A stretch of 64,000 nt of DNA from Diploscapter coronatus (GCA_964036155.1 OZ038422.1:70145201-70209200); one strand, 5' to 3'. Positions 1 through 12,029 are shown, counted from the first letter of the stretch. Notes: generated by a model not told the origin, from the letters alone. Numbers and translations are program-made.

Positions 1-1431
1 ATTAAAGTTTTAGACCGAATTCCTGTTCTCACATGAAAATTTCTAATTTCCTTCCTTGTCTTCTCCTGAATTGACTCCAAAGTGTGGTAGTTCGATTTAT
101 GCAGATTCAGATCGGTCATCGTATAGCAGAACGTTCCACAGTAATGACAAATGTATCTGAGTAGAAGAAAATTAGATGAAAAATAGATGTGTTCGAGTGG
201 TTAGGTGAAACACGCTTTTGTTGGACACTAGCAAACTTTCTCTTTATAATTAGTGAAGATTATATGGTCAGATGAAAGGATAAATATAAGAAAAATTCGA
301 CTGATAGTCAGTTAGTCGATTGAAAGATGCTCACTTCTTCCAGTTTCCATTTACACGTTCCATTCCTGCCTGCCTGTTCATATTAGGGTTCTTCAATTTA
401 CTGGCCTTGGGCAGAGATTTTCTCGCTTTTTGCCTTTTTCGAAGTATATCATCCTGTCTCCTCTTCTTCCATTCCTCTTCGATCAGAACAATTTGTCGGA
501 TCACCTACCAATTTAGCACTTCATAAAATTGGAAACTCCTTTTAGAACTTGCTGTTATATTCAACATGTTAAACTTCAAGAATTAGCAATAGAAAATTTT
601 ATGAAAAAACCGACTCACATCTTCTAGATTTTCAGAATGATATTTCTGCGCGTGATCTTTCAATCGATTTCCAGTCAGAAAGATTTTATCATCGCAGAAA
701 ATGCATGGATATGATTCCACTTCCTCTGCACAACCTGAAAGTAATGAAATGAGCATGAATGAGCAGGTTATCTGACCTGGTAATTGGAATGAGGTGCTAG
801 GTTGCCGAATTTCCGTTTCGATAGTCATTCCTTCCTGAAATGAACATTCAAGATGATAGGTGAAGCTCGAAAATTTTGGAATTCGATCTGAACTCGATTT
901 AGTTTAAGTTTAAGATTTTGATAAACCAATTTTGAAATCTCGTTGAATTAGCATAAATCTAATCGCAGAAATGAATTGAATTGAATTCGAAGAAAAACGC
1001 ACATGAGCAGATTCAGGAATACGGTCCTCGATCTGCTCCGTCACAATCTCGACTTCGACATCTACGTCCACATTCAATTCGTCCTCTTGAAACACTTCGA
1101 ACGCTGGAACGATATTCTTTGAATTTGCAAATAAAACATTGATGCATAAATTTTGCGATAAAATCTCAAATTTATGGAATTTTCTGAATTCAAAATTGAG
1201 AAATTAGTTCCATCTTTCAAATGACATGCGATACTAACGAATGTGATACACGTTTGAAATGGAAAGGCAATATCTTCATTAATTTAGCAATTTTCAAATA
1301 ATCTTGAAAAACTTACAGGAATGAGGCTCGGCTGACGGCGTCGGTCTGGGCACATTCTGCTCGATCCGTTGATACCTTCGAGGTGGGGACTCTCGTGAGC
1401 ACGAAGGGAGATAATGAACTGCCCGATGCAT
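1..1431 (-). CDS. C2H2 zinc-finger protein, 3' part beyond window edge
   Basis: Seven in-phase exons can be joined: 1431-1317, 1103-1003, 834-777, 734-619, 504-335, and 156 to the window edge, about 238 residues; the exact count of small exons may change. Two C2H2 fingers are visible. The first, in exon 734-619, is C-x2-C-x13-H-x4-H (YPCIFCDD...HAQKYH). The second, in the edge exon, is C-x2-C-x12-H-x4-H (YICHYCGTF...HKSNYH). Between them lies a very basic helical stretch (EEEWKKRRQDD, RKRQKARKS). The N-terminus is acidic and valine-rich. The start at 1431 was chosen because it is the first ATG in frame and sits 4 nt after a possible acceptor (acttag). It lies about 330 bp downstream of the capping-enzyme stop on the same strand. 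The fingers suggest nucleic-acid binding in the nucleus; I cannot assign an orthologue. The gene continues beyond position 1. Confidence 0.72.
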
Positions 1432-1535
1432 ACAACTAAGTAATTTATGTTAGAAAATTGTTCAACCTAATCTAATTTCAGTATTTCAGTGAATAAAACA
1501 CAATAATGACCATGTTCTAGAAATGTCCATAAAAC

Positions 1536-1541
1536 TTTATT
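1536..1541 (-). terminator. Candidate poly(A) signal AATAAA
   Basis: AATAAA on the minus strand, about 220 nt after the stop of the Bin3-type gene. It is the nearest perfect hexamer I noticed between that stop and the next start codon. Position-based inference only. Confidence 0.4.
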
Positions 1542-1758
1542 GAAAATGAGTAACAATTAATAGGATGACCGGCTGATGCTAAACGATAAAATCGGTAAAC
1601 TGGAACACGTAGAAACTAATAAATGAGATCATCACAAAAATGAAGATGAAAATGAACAACATCGCTAAAACAAATAAGAAACGAGAAGAACCACTCACCC
1701 GAAATTAGAAGGGAAAGGGAAAGGATAGACTTATTTCTGGTTGCTGCTGACTGTCTGT

Positions 1759-4700
1759 CTATGCAGTACCTGCCTCGCTTTCCTTCTTTGTATCTTCACC
1801 TCCATTCTTAGCAGAGCAAGCAGAGGAAGAAGAAGCAGTCGATTTGCCATTCTCCTTCACTTTCCACATCGGCTTATCGGCAGGCTTCACATAGACATCG
1901 ATGCATCGCTCGAATCCTGAAAAAACGAGATTTATACATTTTTGATGGAAGAGTTGAAAAGGATTTCCAAAGGAAAAACCTTCTGTGTAAGCAGATGGGG
2001 TTTTTCCAATGCATTTCAAACCAATATTTGAAACAGGATCTTGGGAATTTTTTGATTTCGGATCCGTCGATCAGTGTCATAAAATAACCTCTACGGTGAA
2101 AAAGTCGGCCAATTTGGGAGTTAACCTCCTCAAAAATTCTACTAGCTAGTCTTTTTGCTATTAAAACTCATTCGAATAAGCGGATTAATTAATAATAAAT
2201 ATTTTTCATTTACCCTTAGATTTGGCCTGTGGTACTCCGAGATGCTCGACCCTCTCGAAACCGATCTCTTCCAGAAGATACATCTCGAAGTCGTCAGGTT
2301 TGAACTCGATCGAGAAGTAATGCTTCTTTGTCGTTTCCTGAAACAAGTCGTTCATTTTTTAAAGGAATAATTCAAACTAACAGTCATTCTGGCGCGCTTC
2401 TTGTAGGTGTCGAAATGCTGAGCCTCTAGAACGAAACGGCCTCCTGAAATTGGAAATTAAATTCGAATTTTAGTCCTTTCCTAAAAGAAATTGGACAAAA
2501 ATAATCAGCTACTCAAAATCAACTTATGAGAAAATTGATATCTCGGTTGACCTTGATTTCAAAGGAAATTGAAAACAAACCAGGCAGGAGTTGTTTGAAG
2601 GCGCGTTTGAAGAAGAGCCTCATTCCGTCATCGCCGAAATTCAGGTGAATCCACTTGGTGATGCTCAGAGCCATTATTACTTCGAATTCGGGCTCAACCT
2701 GAAGACCAATGACGAGATAAATGAAAAACAATCCTCAGCAATCTTCGAATTTGCAAACCCATAGGTTCCGAATGCATAAAGAGGAAAACATTAATATGAG
2801 AGTATTGAAAATGAATAGTCATTTCAAACTTTTGAACTCGCCAATCTAATAAATTCTATAGATAGTAATACTAAAAAAATTACCATATCGAGAAGTGTTT
2901 CATTCTCGAGGACGTAATTCTCCTTGCGAAACCAGACATTATCGGGGAACTTGGTGGAGAAGGAGAGAGAAGTCGTCGAGACGGGACCGAAGTGAGAGGA
3001 GAACGAGGCTGGGAAGTTGCCTGCGAACTGAAAATAGAATTTGTAAATTAAAATGGGAATGAAAGAATTAGTTCTTTACTCAAAATTCAAACATAACTGT
3101 TCCATTAATTTTGTTACATAATGTTGAAATAAATTTCATACCCAAATTTAATAAGAGAAAGTAAAGTAAGTTAGAAAAGAAGAAAGATAAAAGTAAAAGA
3201 TGTACCAAAAGGCTAGAAAAATTAGATCTTTAACAACTAAATTCTGTGCCATTTTACACTAATCTCCGATTAATTTTTTTTTAAATAGAACTCTTTAATT
3301 AGGATATGATCAGACCATCGTATTCTCACTAAAAATTTCGAAATTTTTTATTGCTAGTCTATTCATTTAATGCGAGATGTAGTATGGCAATGTCTTCAAT
3401 CTTTCGGAAGACTTATTTTTTTTCTGTAAGCCTACCTCCGTATTAGCATCACAGTAGTGTCTAATGTTCTTCCTGGCCACGCCCACCAGATGAGGGTCGA
3501 TGTCGATTCCTAGAATGCGGCGAGGCTCGTACGACTTCGCTATGTCCAGAGTCAGGAAACCAACGTTGCAGCATGAAAATAGAAACTATTTATCGAACCA
3601 AATGATTGCATTTAAATTTTCTTTCGAAAAAATCTAGCTGAAAATATTAGAATAGATTAGAAAGAAATATCACCCATCATGATAACTCAACAGCACTGAA
3701 ATCTACTCAAAATTATTTATAAAAAAAAACTGAGATGAAATTTGTTCATGATAAGTAATTAAAGGTTTCTCTTCTGATTATTCTATCGAAAAATTCTTTC
3801 TAAAAACACTGAAAGAAATGATTTTCAATCAGTAAATGTTGGAAATAAATTCCTACCTATGTCGAGGATACTTTTCCTATAGAACCAGTCCTTCTGGAGA
3901 ACTTCCAGCCTCGGGTCCTTCTCTCCCTTCACTAGTCTCGTTCCATAGTACTTGTCAAAATTTCCATAGCAGTACCTGAAATTGTACAAGGTCATTTCAT
4001 TTGTCGATTATTACAATAGTATAATATGACACAACCCTTCTACATTACTACAACACAATTTTATGGAGATATTTCTCAACCTCTTTATAAAAAATCATGG
4101 TAATTTTTGTAATAAAAAGCGCCATAATATCGCTGTAGTCATTTGATTGATTATGACAAACCTCTGATTGAATTGTTCCTTTTTATCCTTGTTGGTCAGC
4201 GGCTTCTTCTCCTTATCCTCTTCTAGCCTCGCATCCTTTTTCTGCTCTTGCTGCTGATTCTGATTTTGCTGAAGAAAAAAATAAGTCGATGATTTCTCGT
4301 GGTCGCCACTTTTTTGGAGAAATTATCATAAAATGGGTGCGAAAATGCAAGTTTTCGTTAGATCAAATTCTATATTCTAAATTATGTACCTTCCTATGTT
4401 CAGTATGGTTCGATTGATTGTTGTCGAACTTCTTCCTTTTCGGAGTGTTGAATTTGCGAGCAGGGCCATTCGAAGACAATTCGCCCTGAAACATCAGAGT
4501 TGTACGAAATAGTCCGTTCTGAAAAACCGGAATTCCAGTCACTTTTGGGATCATTTCGTATTCCGAAAATTTGAGGTAAAATTTTGTTGTATCCCGTACA
4601 GACTTCTAAAAAAAACCCTGCACCTGCGGGGCAGGTCGTTATTTTGCAGGGTGGGTTCAAAAAGTTAGCAAATTCGAGAAGTCTGATTCCGTATTCTGAA

Positions 4701-4918
4701 AATCTCAAAATGCCATTCCGTACGACCCTGTGAAACATAGTATTTTCGCATTGAATATCGAAAAGAACACACAGTAAACCTACATTCACTTCCCCATTTC
4801 CTCCATTTGCATTGGAGTTGTCCTTCTCGATAAGAGAGTCGTGGGGAGCAGGCCGTTTGCGGCTCTCCGCTCTGCTCGGCTGCACCTCAGAAGACGCAAC
4901 GCTCATCGACACGTCCAT
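1759..4918 (-). CDS. MEPCE: Bin3-type RNA 5' methylphosphate capping enzyme (MEPCE/BCDIN3D family)
   Basis: SAM-dependent methyltransferase; the family methylates the 5' gamma-phosphate of 7SK/U6-type RNAs (MEPCE) or a 5' monophosphate (BCDIN3D). Ten exons give 397 residues: 4918-4790, 4485-4390, 4268-4162, 3975-3857, 3572-3436, 3027-2884, 2698-2581, 2443-2382, 2337-2214, 1916-1759. The N-terminal 110 residues are low-complexity and basic/glutamine-rich. The core begins [14 protein letters not shown], followed by SAM motif I DIGCNVGF (about 149-156), [11 protein letters not shown], and the Bin3 signature [14 protein letters not shown] (about 256-269) with [12 protein letters not shown]. The C-terminus is a Ser/Ala/Glu tail. 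The ATG lies three bases after a ttcag acceptor. The intron before exon 3572 ends in CAT instead of CAG, exactly inside motif I (see findings). Length and a nuclear setting fit MEPCE better than the short BCDIN3D. It is divergent with the phospholipase gene, 567 bp away. Confidence 0.93.
4498..4733. repeat. Foldback/MITE-like element in first intron of the capping-enzyme gene
   Basis: The ends are imperfect inverted repeats (ttgtacgaaatagtccg and, on the other strand, tcgtacggaatggc). The centre holds a perfect 8-bp inverted repeat accctgca/tgcagggt around 4617-4655, flanked again by inverted acttct/agaagt. The element fills most of the intron between exons 4918-4790 and 4485-4390. No coding capacity. 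Confidence 0.5.
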
Positions 4919-5485
4919 CTTCTGAACAGGAAGAATGAAAAAAAAAGAAAATCGAAATCGAAGAGAGAAAATTTCGAAAATGGACGAGAAGCGAGAAACG
5001 AAAATAACATCACGACGAAATAAAAATGAACGAGAAGTGGGGATGGACTTCAAATCCGCGCTCATTTGTTTGAATTTTCGTTTTCGTTTTCTTTTCTTTT
5101 TTATCTTTGTTATTTTTTAGTTTTTTTTTTTCTGAAAAAGAACTTTTAAAAATGATGATTTCTATCTGACTTTATAACATTTCTTTTGTGTAATTCAAAT
5201 TTTTGACTAATTGTTTTTGAGGAATTAGATCTTTCATATTTACATTTTTTAAATATCTTTTAGAGCTTCTGAAATGATAAAATCATTCGAATTTTTGAAT
5301 TCTTGATCTCTTGTCGCCCCGCGTGATTCTCGGTTCTCGTCTCATTGCTTTACAAAAATGTTAGTCCTCGATGCGTCATTCTCTTCCCTTTCCTCCCTTC
5401 CTCCTTCCCATTCCACCCTGCCATTTCATTATCATTATCGATATCACAATAATTCTCATTCATTTGCTTATCCAGATTCATTCAG
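4919..5485. promoter_or_regulatory. Divergent intergenic region between capping enzyme and phospholipase A2
   Basis: 567 bp between two divergently read start codons. It contains T-rich and A-rich tracts. Both start codons have a splice acceptor immediately upstream (ttcag three bases before the minus-strand ATG, attcag directly abutting the plus-strand ATG), so true 5' exons or spliced-leader sites lie here. No defined promoter motif was recognised. Confidence 0.4.
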
Positions 5486-6493
5486 ATGCAGCGATTTATT
5501 TTCCTCTCCATCCTACCTGTCCTTGTCAGCAGCGGCAGAATTATTCCCATGGTGAACGCTCTCTGGAATCTGGAAGAGGTCACCGAGTGTGTTCTGCATT
5601 ATAATGCGCTGGTTAGTTCAATTATTATTTTTTTAGTTGGACAAATTAGGAATGACATTGGCTGACCAAGATTGAATGATTTTGGTTAGAGTCGCTGAAA
5701 TTCAGCATCTATCCTTTTTTTCAAAAGCTATCCTTGCTCTTCAAGGATTTCCACTCTTATTTAGCAATGTTGTTCTTAGACCTACAATGATTACGGCTGC
5801 TGGTGCGGCGTGGGAGGCGCTCACGAGCCAATCGACGGAATCGACAGGTTTGTCAATTGTTATTTTCCAGTTTCACTAATTGGTACTATTGATTAGATGC
5901 TGTATGCTGCATGACAAGTGCTACGACGCAGCTGTGGACGATAAGAAATGTCTTAACGTGGAGATTGAGTACATCGATGATTACACGTGGCACTGCAGCA
6001 ATGGAACTGCTACTTGCAAAGGTGAACTTTAGAAAATATTCAACATTTTTCTTCTGTTATGTATAATTTTTATTTCATAGAGGCATGAATATTATCGTTC
6101 ATCCTCGAATCAAGAAATATCCCAGATATTACCCTTCTCTGAACATAATCGAAAATTACTATGATAGCTTTTCATAGAATATAAGAAGTGCACGAAATTG
6201 TTCGATTCTTTTTAGTCTTTTCGTAAAAACTTCAAAGACTATTCGTCAATTTTGATGCTTGTTTTCGAGATCTCAACGTCGTTTTCGTACACTTCTAGTA
6301 TGTATTTCTCGTTTAATCCAACTATTCCAAAGTTTTCCCCCTTTCAGAAGGCCAATCTGCGTGCAAAGCAGCTCTGTGCGACTGCGACGTGGCCGTTGTG
6401 AATTGCTGGCACCAGTTCCCCAAACCAAAGGAGAAGAAGAAATGCAACCACATCGACATCGCCTTTCGCAATACAGACACCTTCCAGCACTGA
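5486..6493 (+). CDS. Secreted phospholipase A2 (group I/II-like, calcium dependent)
   Basis: Hydrolyses the sn-2 ester of phospholipids, outside the cell or in the secretory route. Four exons with consistent phases: 5486-5611, 5780-5847, 5897-6021, 6348-6493, giving 154 residues. Residues 1 to about 16 (MQRFIFLSILPVLVSS) form a signal peptide. The calcium loop YGCWCGVGG is at 47-55, the active-site block DRCCMLHDKCYD at 64-75 with catalytic His70 and calcium ligand Asp71, and the second catalytic Asp is Asp120 in CDCDVAVVNC. Cysteines are abundant, as in the disulfide-rich family fold, and the mature size of about 135 residues is close to the usual 120-130. The start is the first in-frame ATG and directly follows an attcag acceptor. 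All key residues are present, so an active enzyme is expected. The tail KPKEKKKC is lysine-rich. Confidence 0.95.
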
Positions 6494-7959
6494 GACTACT
6501 CAGACTCGCAACTGAACATAGGTATATAATTTCCCCTTCTAGTTCTATTTTTAAAATTTTTAATTTCAAAGTCTTTCACGTTAGTTTATCAAATGTCTCA
6601 GACTCTAATCGGACAATTGTATAGAATTTACATCTATCAACTAAACGTGTAAATATGTATCATCAAAAGCTTACATTGCCATATTATCTCGCCATAGATA
6701 ACTCTTTCAGGGCATATTATCTAAAACAAGATTATTTTTCATTTTTTGTACTTATTTATATTTGAATTTCATTAATTCCATATCTCATGATTGGATAAAA
6801 TCACTTAATATAGATAAAAAAAAAAACTATTATATATCGTGCCAAAAACCCAGTCGTGAAAATTACTACAAGTTCAAAGGGATGAAAGAAAACTGTCTCT
6901 GCATCTGTCAGAACAATCAGGCTTAGTTTTGGCAGGGACCGCCGAGGAATCAGCTGAGCTCAAGCATGAATTTGCACTGAGAATAATATTGTCAATGCCT
7001 CGCCAATGCGGAGTGCCCGTGAAAAGTGCGCATCGCGATTGATTCTTTTTTCTCGAAAATTTGAATTTGTTAATAAATGCAAAATAAACAACAACTCTAC
7101 AGACAGCTCTCTTACCCACTCTGCCCCTTCCTCTGGCTGCATTGATATGAAATAAGTGGGAAAGACCTTTGCGAGAGGGTTGGCCAATGAGTGGAGAGCG
7201 CAAAGAAGCATAATGGAAAAAGTTCAATCGCAATATGCACTTTTTACGAACGTTCCGAGTTCGCGAAACATTGACAGTATTGGTTGTGCTCATTCTCAGT
7301 CCAACTTCGAACTGAAATCGGCTAGGCACAGTCTGATAAAAGACCTCGGTTGTGCTCAGCAGAGAGCGGTCGATCTAATAAATGCAGAGTTTATCAAATT
7401 TGCTAATCATGTCAAAATAGTAAAAGATAGTCAGATGAAAGAATCATATAACTGCTTTAGAATGAATTCGAAAACGAATCACAATAGCGATTTGAGAATT
7501 TATGGTAAATAAAATGCTTTGCATATTGCTAATCTATTGGTAAAATTGATTACACAAATGAACGTAAGTAATTAATTAACTAGAGGTAATTGAAAGTTCG
7601 ATAGGGATAGAAACCCAATGCTTTTTAGTATGTTGAGTCAGAAAATAAAAATTGCGTCTAATCTATTTTTGTTTGCATTATTTCCGGACTCAACCATGAG
7701 ATATTTATCACCTTTAGAAAGTAGTACGATTAAATACATTAAGAAAGAATAGTTGGCAAAATTTACAAACTGATAAAGGATAAAGATCATTCAATCTGAT
7801 ATTTTTAAATCTGAATCGTAAACGAAATAGCTATCATTTGATAGCTCTGGTAGCTAGATGATTATTCAAAATCAACAACCTGTATTCGTGAAATGAACCG
7901 TGTGCATGACATGATCATTATGGATTGTAGTGAAGAAGTTTGTTGTTTTTGTTGTTTCC
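6494..7959. other. Convergent intergenic stretch, no gene recognised
   Basis: Lies between the 3' ends of the phospholipase and the glycosyltransferase. It is AT-rich with an A10 run near 6818. A more GC-balanced patch at about 6870-7510 has overlapping open frames on both strands (118 codons plus, 151 codons minus), but neither shows a recognised domain, splice structure or family match. It could be remnant repeat DNA. Confidence 0.5.
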
Positions 7960-10900
7960 CTATGACTTTGCATTCCATTCATCTGGAGCAACGCCAACAT
8001 CCACATACAAATGATAGTACAACGGCCTGGGAGTAATCTGAAATGAAAAACGTCGAGTTTAAAATTGAAAGTTTAAGCTTAGATACAGTGGCGGACAAAA
8101 GTTTGGAATATTGTGAATAGTTCTCACTTAACCCGTTTTACCCAGATTTGGGTAGAGATAGAATTTTTAAATCAACATAAGCCATTAGAAGGTTATCCAT
8201 AAATATTTTCTGTTTCAGTCCTATTCAACCTCTATGCCATGAAATATACGAATTAAAAAACACCATTTTACAACGTAATAAAATATATTTTAATGAGGGA
8301 AGATTATGGGTGGGAGTTAAATACCTAGCATTTTATGACCAAATTTATCGACGAAAGCTCAAAGTTAATTATTTTAGAATTTTCTTCAACTATCTCTTTT
8401 AACAGATAACCTAAAATTGTCCGTCACTGTATTTATCAAAGATGAGATGATGATTTATAAGATCGAAATTTCTTCTGATGAAATGTCCAGAATTTCATAG
8501 TTAAAATTATTGGAATTATGCAAGACATTGAAGAATAGTATTTCCAAAGTTGTCATAATTTCCTCAAAAATTAACAAAGATGGAACTTCATACCTTCAAA
8601 ATGTTCCATTTATCGGTTTCATTCAGCCCATCATAGGTTACTCGATGCTCGGAATTCTCGAGTAATTTGTAGATGAGTTTCGGTGCGGTTCTCTTCCTCT
8701 TCACGTGCTTCAGCATCGAATACCTTCCTGTGTCCGCATTAGGCCTTTCAATCGTGTAATTCAAAGACAGGATCCTCTTTCCCATGTCGTCATCTATACA
8801 ATTCATTCATTTCTTCTTTCATGTATTGTTTAGATTCTAACCTTCTCCACCCCATCCCCAGTACATATTGGAATACCCGTTGATGGCCTTGTAGTCACGC
8901 ATGGAAATGGCCAGCGCACCACCCACAATCTCTTTATACCACAGTCTAAAGATAATGTTCATGCTGAATGCAAAAAAGTGAGATAAATCGTACTGATATC
9001 CGAGATTGCTGACGAAAGCACCGAGATGGCGCGGGCTTGGCGGGCATGAATATGGATTTCTATCATCCTAAATTTATTATATAGTTTCTAGTATAATGAA
9101 ATAATCTTGCAAATGATAAGCTTTTTGAGACTAATGTTCTAAGCCATTGTGAAAAAATTCAAATTGACGTTGCTCATTAATTGTGTGATCTACTGATCAT
9201 TTATCGACAAGAGTTACACATATTTTCAATCGTTCCACAATATGATTTCAGTTTAAAATATGCTACAAGTGTCAAAGAATTTTTTTTAAGCGAAAACACT
9301 CTACCTGTGGGAACATATCGACATCGTGGAAAACGACACAGTCCACGTGGAGTTGTTCAGCGAATTTGAAAGCTGCATTCATAATTCGACCCTTGTTAAA
9401 CAGTCCGTTTCCGTACTGAAATATGGTAACTTGAAATGCATTTCATAGTGATGCATAAGTTTGGAACAGTGCATTTTCTAGGCGACTAGTTTGCTATTAT
9501 GAACGATTCTTGTTTAATTTGGGGAATTTTTTTATTAAACTTTGTAAAATTTGTTTAGTTTTCATCAAAAAGGGTTCAGTAAAATGCTGAAGAAATGAAC
9601 AGTGCTCGGATCCAGAAATTTTTCGGAACACTTCTTTTTGAAATTTTCAAATTTTGGCACTTCATTGTCATTAACACTTACCTGTTCAGTAACGATGAAT
9701 CTGAAATCCAATCTCTGCCTCTGCAGAATAGGAATTAGGAAGTCAATCAGTCGAGTCAAATGACTCTGTCGATCTCGATAGGGAATAATGATGGCAATAC
9801 GATTGCGAGCCTGAATTTACTAACTCAAGAAGGCAGGTTCTAAAATACCGCACGATATTACATTATATGATGATGGTATAAGTTTTAATAATGCGAGAGA
9901 TCGCCTTTCTTCATGCTCTAAAACTGTACCGCATATGGTAAATATCGTGCAGTAGTTCAGTAAAATAGAAGTTTGGCGTTCAGATCTATTTCTCAGACGT
10001 TCTTACCTTGCAATCCTTGGGAGCCCAGCTTCCACCGATTGTAATCTCTTTATGAGCCTCTTCAACATCTCTTTCTTGTAGGTTCTGTATAAGAAGAGTA
10101 GCCTGTGGCAGAGCTCCCCACAAATCTGGCAGATTGTCTATAGAAGGGCATGTGCCATCCAACAAATTCCTGCAAGATGTAAGCATATGCAAATATTTGA
10201 AAAATAATTTTGTGACTATGAAATTTGTATCATATTTGCAATCTTTTAGTCGAAAATTGCATTTATGATCAAAGCGTTATGAAATTTAGAATGAATAAGC
10301 TTAAGTTTTTTTTTAGAAAAATAACCCCTACTCTCAATACTAAAATATAAAAAATATATTTATATGGGTCCAAAACTTTTGTCATATTCAGTATTTGGAC
10401 TTACGCATGGACAGTGGTGTGAGCCTCCTTGTTCTCGTCAGCCATCGAGAAGAACATCAGTGTCTGCCGCGCATTCTCCAATTCTATCGGATCGCGCACT
10501 TCCTTGTTCAGGTCCCCTTCACTGAAATGATCGATTTCAACTTGAACTTTATCGAATTTTCCCACTTGTGGTGCACATTATTCAAGCTAGGCCCATGCTC
10601 CGCTTTGTGCACTTCAATATTCGCATTCGTTCTGTCAGCCACTCCACTGAAATATTCATTAGGCTGATCAGAAAGTTCGGTCATATATTATGCTCCGATT
10701 TTTCATTACTTCAAAAATACATCCCTGATTAAATTTAAAGTTTTGTCAGTTATCAAACATCATTAGGATGAATATGTATAACAAAAAGAAAACTGAAAAT
10801 TTAGATATGAATGAACGGTGAAAAATAAACCTGTGTTGGATGGTTTCGGATAAATCTTCCGATGGATAAACTTACTAATAATTTTATAAGTTAAAAGCTA

Positions 10901-11022
10901 AAAACAAACCTGCTATTATTACTTGTCGCTCGGTACGATAACAGAATATAGAAGGCGAATAGCAGGGAGACGAGCAGGAAGAATCGCTTCAGAGTCGCTG
11001 CTGAACGGGGCAGACGAGCCAT
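7960..11022 (-). CDS. Beta-1,4-galactosyltransferase family enzyme, predicted beta-1,4-N-acetylgalactosaminyltransferase
   Basis: Type II Golgi glycosyltransferase (GT7). Ten phase-consistent exons: 11022-10910, 10646-10566, 10521-10405, 10169-10007, 9810-9682, 9415-9305, 9067-8994, 8945-8842, 8793-8594, 8037-7960, giving 389 residues. A short basic cytoplasmic tail is followed by a membrane anchor (FFLLVSLLFAFYILLSY, about 14-30) and a stem. The catalytic domain starts near 150 (GGSWAPKDC). Visible motifs are IPYRDR, FNKGR, the metal-binding HDVDM at 231-235, and WGWGGEDDD at 292-300. The residue matching Tyr289 of bovine B4GALT1 is Ile269 (WYKEIVGG); in invertebrate enzymes an Ile or Leu here goes with GalNAc instead of Gal as donor, as in C. 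elegans BRE-4 and fly beta4GalNAcTs. Donor preference is therefore inferred; family membership is clear. Two introns carry MITE-like elements. Confidence 0.95.
8086..8429. mobile_element. Tc1/mariner-type MITE, 344 bp
   Basis: Terminal inverted repeats CAGTGGCGGACAA at the left and TTGTCCGTCACTG at the right match at 12 of 13 positions, and both ends are flanked by TA, the target duplication of Tc1/mariner elements. No transposase frame lies inside. It sits in the last intron of the glycosyltransferase gene. Confidence 0.85.
9848..9952. mobile_element. Short MITE, about 105 bp, TA-flanked
   Basis: Inverted ends ccgcacgatatta and taaatatcgtgcag with TA on both outer sides. It is non-coding and lies between glycosyltransferase exons 10169-10007 and 9810-9682. 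The terminal sequence differs from the 8086 element, so it is a separate family. Confidence 0.7.
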
Positions 11023-12029
11023 TTTAGATAATCGGCTAATAAATCGATAATTTAGCAAGTCATCAATCGATTCACGATACACTCTCCATAGTTATAATTA
11101 TAAGTCTGAAAATAGATTCATACAAATTCGAAAGGAAGTAAATATCGATTGGTATGCAGAAATGTTTGTACAGAAACAATGATTCACTAGATAGGACTCC
11201 ATTCTTAGTAATTTTCTCATTTTCCATGACTAAAATATCGACAGTATTAAGGTGATGCAAAACCAATAAAAAATAAAACAAAAATCTTAGTCATTAGGTG
11301 AGAAAGCGTAATAATGAAATGAAAAGTGAGACGACTTTCACGCCCCACAGAAAAGGGGTCTCTCACTCATTGTAACCAATCGATACGTGAAGCATGCTTA
11401 TGCATTGCTTTGGCAGAAAACAGCAAATTCCAGCTTTACAATAACATTGCAAATATAAAATGATTGAGTGATATCTAATGAATATCAACTAAAATTAGTG
11501 ATAAATCGAAACTCGTTCGATTTTTTCCAGATATGCTTTCACGATTATAACGTGGTGCTCGGATAATCAGTACCAAGATCATCGTTGAATTGTTAATCAA
11601 CTAAATAATTTAATCTCTGAATGATTGAAGACCAAGAATAATAAGTGAATTGCATAAAAACACGTCAATATGCCTAGCCAAGAGATGACTAGACTCATCA
11701 TGGAAATGTTACACAAGTTCAAGTTAAAATACAATAGAATCTGCAGAAATAAATTGGGAATGGGAATCGAATAGAACGCTACAGTTTACAAGTAGAAGGG
11801 TAAAAGGATAAGCGAATGCAAAGAGATCGCTTTACATGACCAAATGGCACAAATAAAGAACCGTCACAAGCCGTGATGAATTATACGTATAAAAGTTCTT
11901 AAAGTTAGCTAGTGGCAACGACGACGTGTTGGAAAGTTCGGGAAGTTTTAGAAGAAAGAATTCACGGACTTCCACGAGCTCAAAAATGATGACAAATGAT
12001 AGGCAATTTAGCCTCCTTCCAGCCTGGCT
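11023..12029. other. Intergenic, no gene recognised
   Basis: About 1 kb between the glycosyltransferase start and the 3' end of the next minus-strand gene. It should hold the promoter and any 5' exon of the glycosyltransferase. Open frames here are short, and I saw no motif or repeat of note. Confidence 0.5.

Noticed and set aside
320..526. 68-codon plus-strand frame
   Set aside because: Antisense to the basic exon 504-335 of the zinc-finger gene, which is phase-consistent with its neighbours.
6874..7512. Overlapping open frames of 151 codons (minus) and 118 codons (plus)
   Set aside because: They lie on opposite strands over the same bases, lack a recognisable domain, signal peptide or splice partners, and sit in a convergent 3' spacer.
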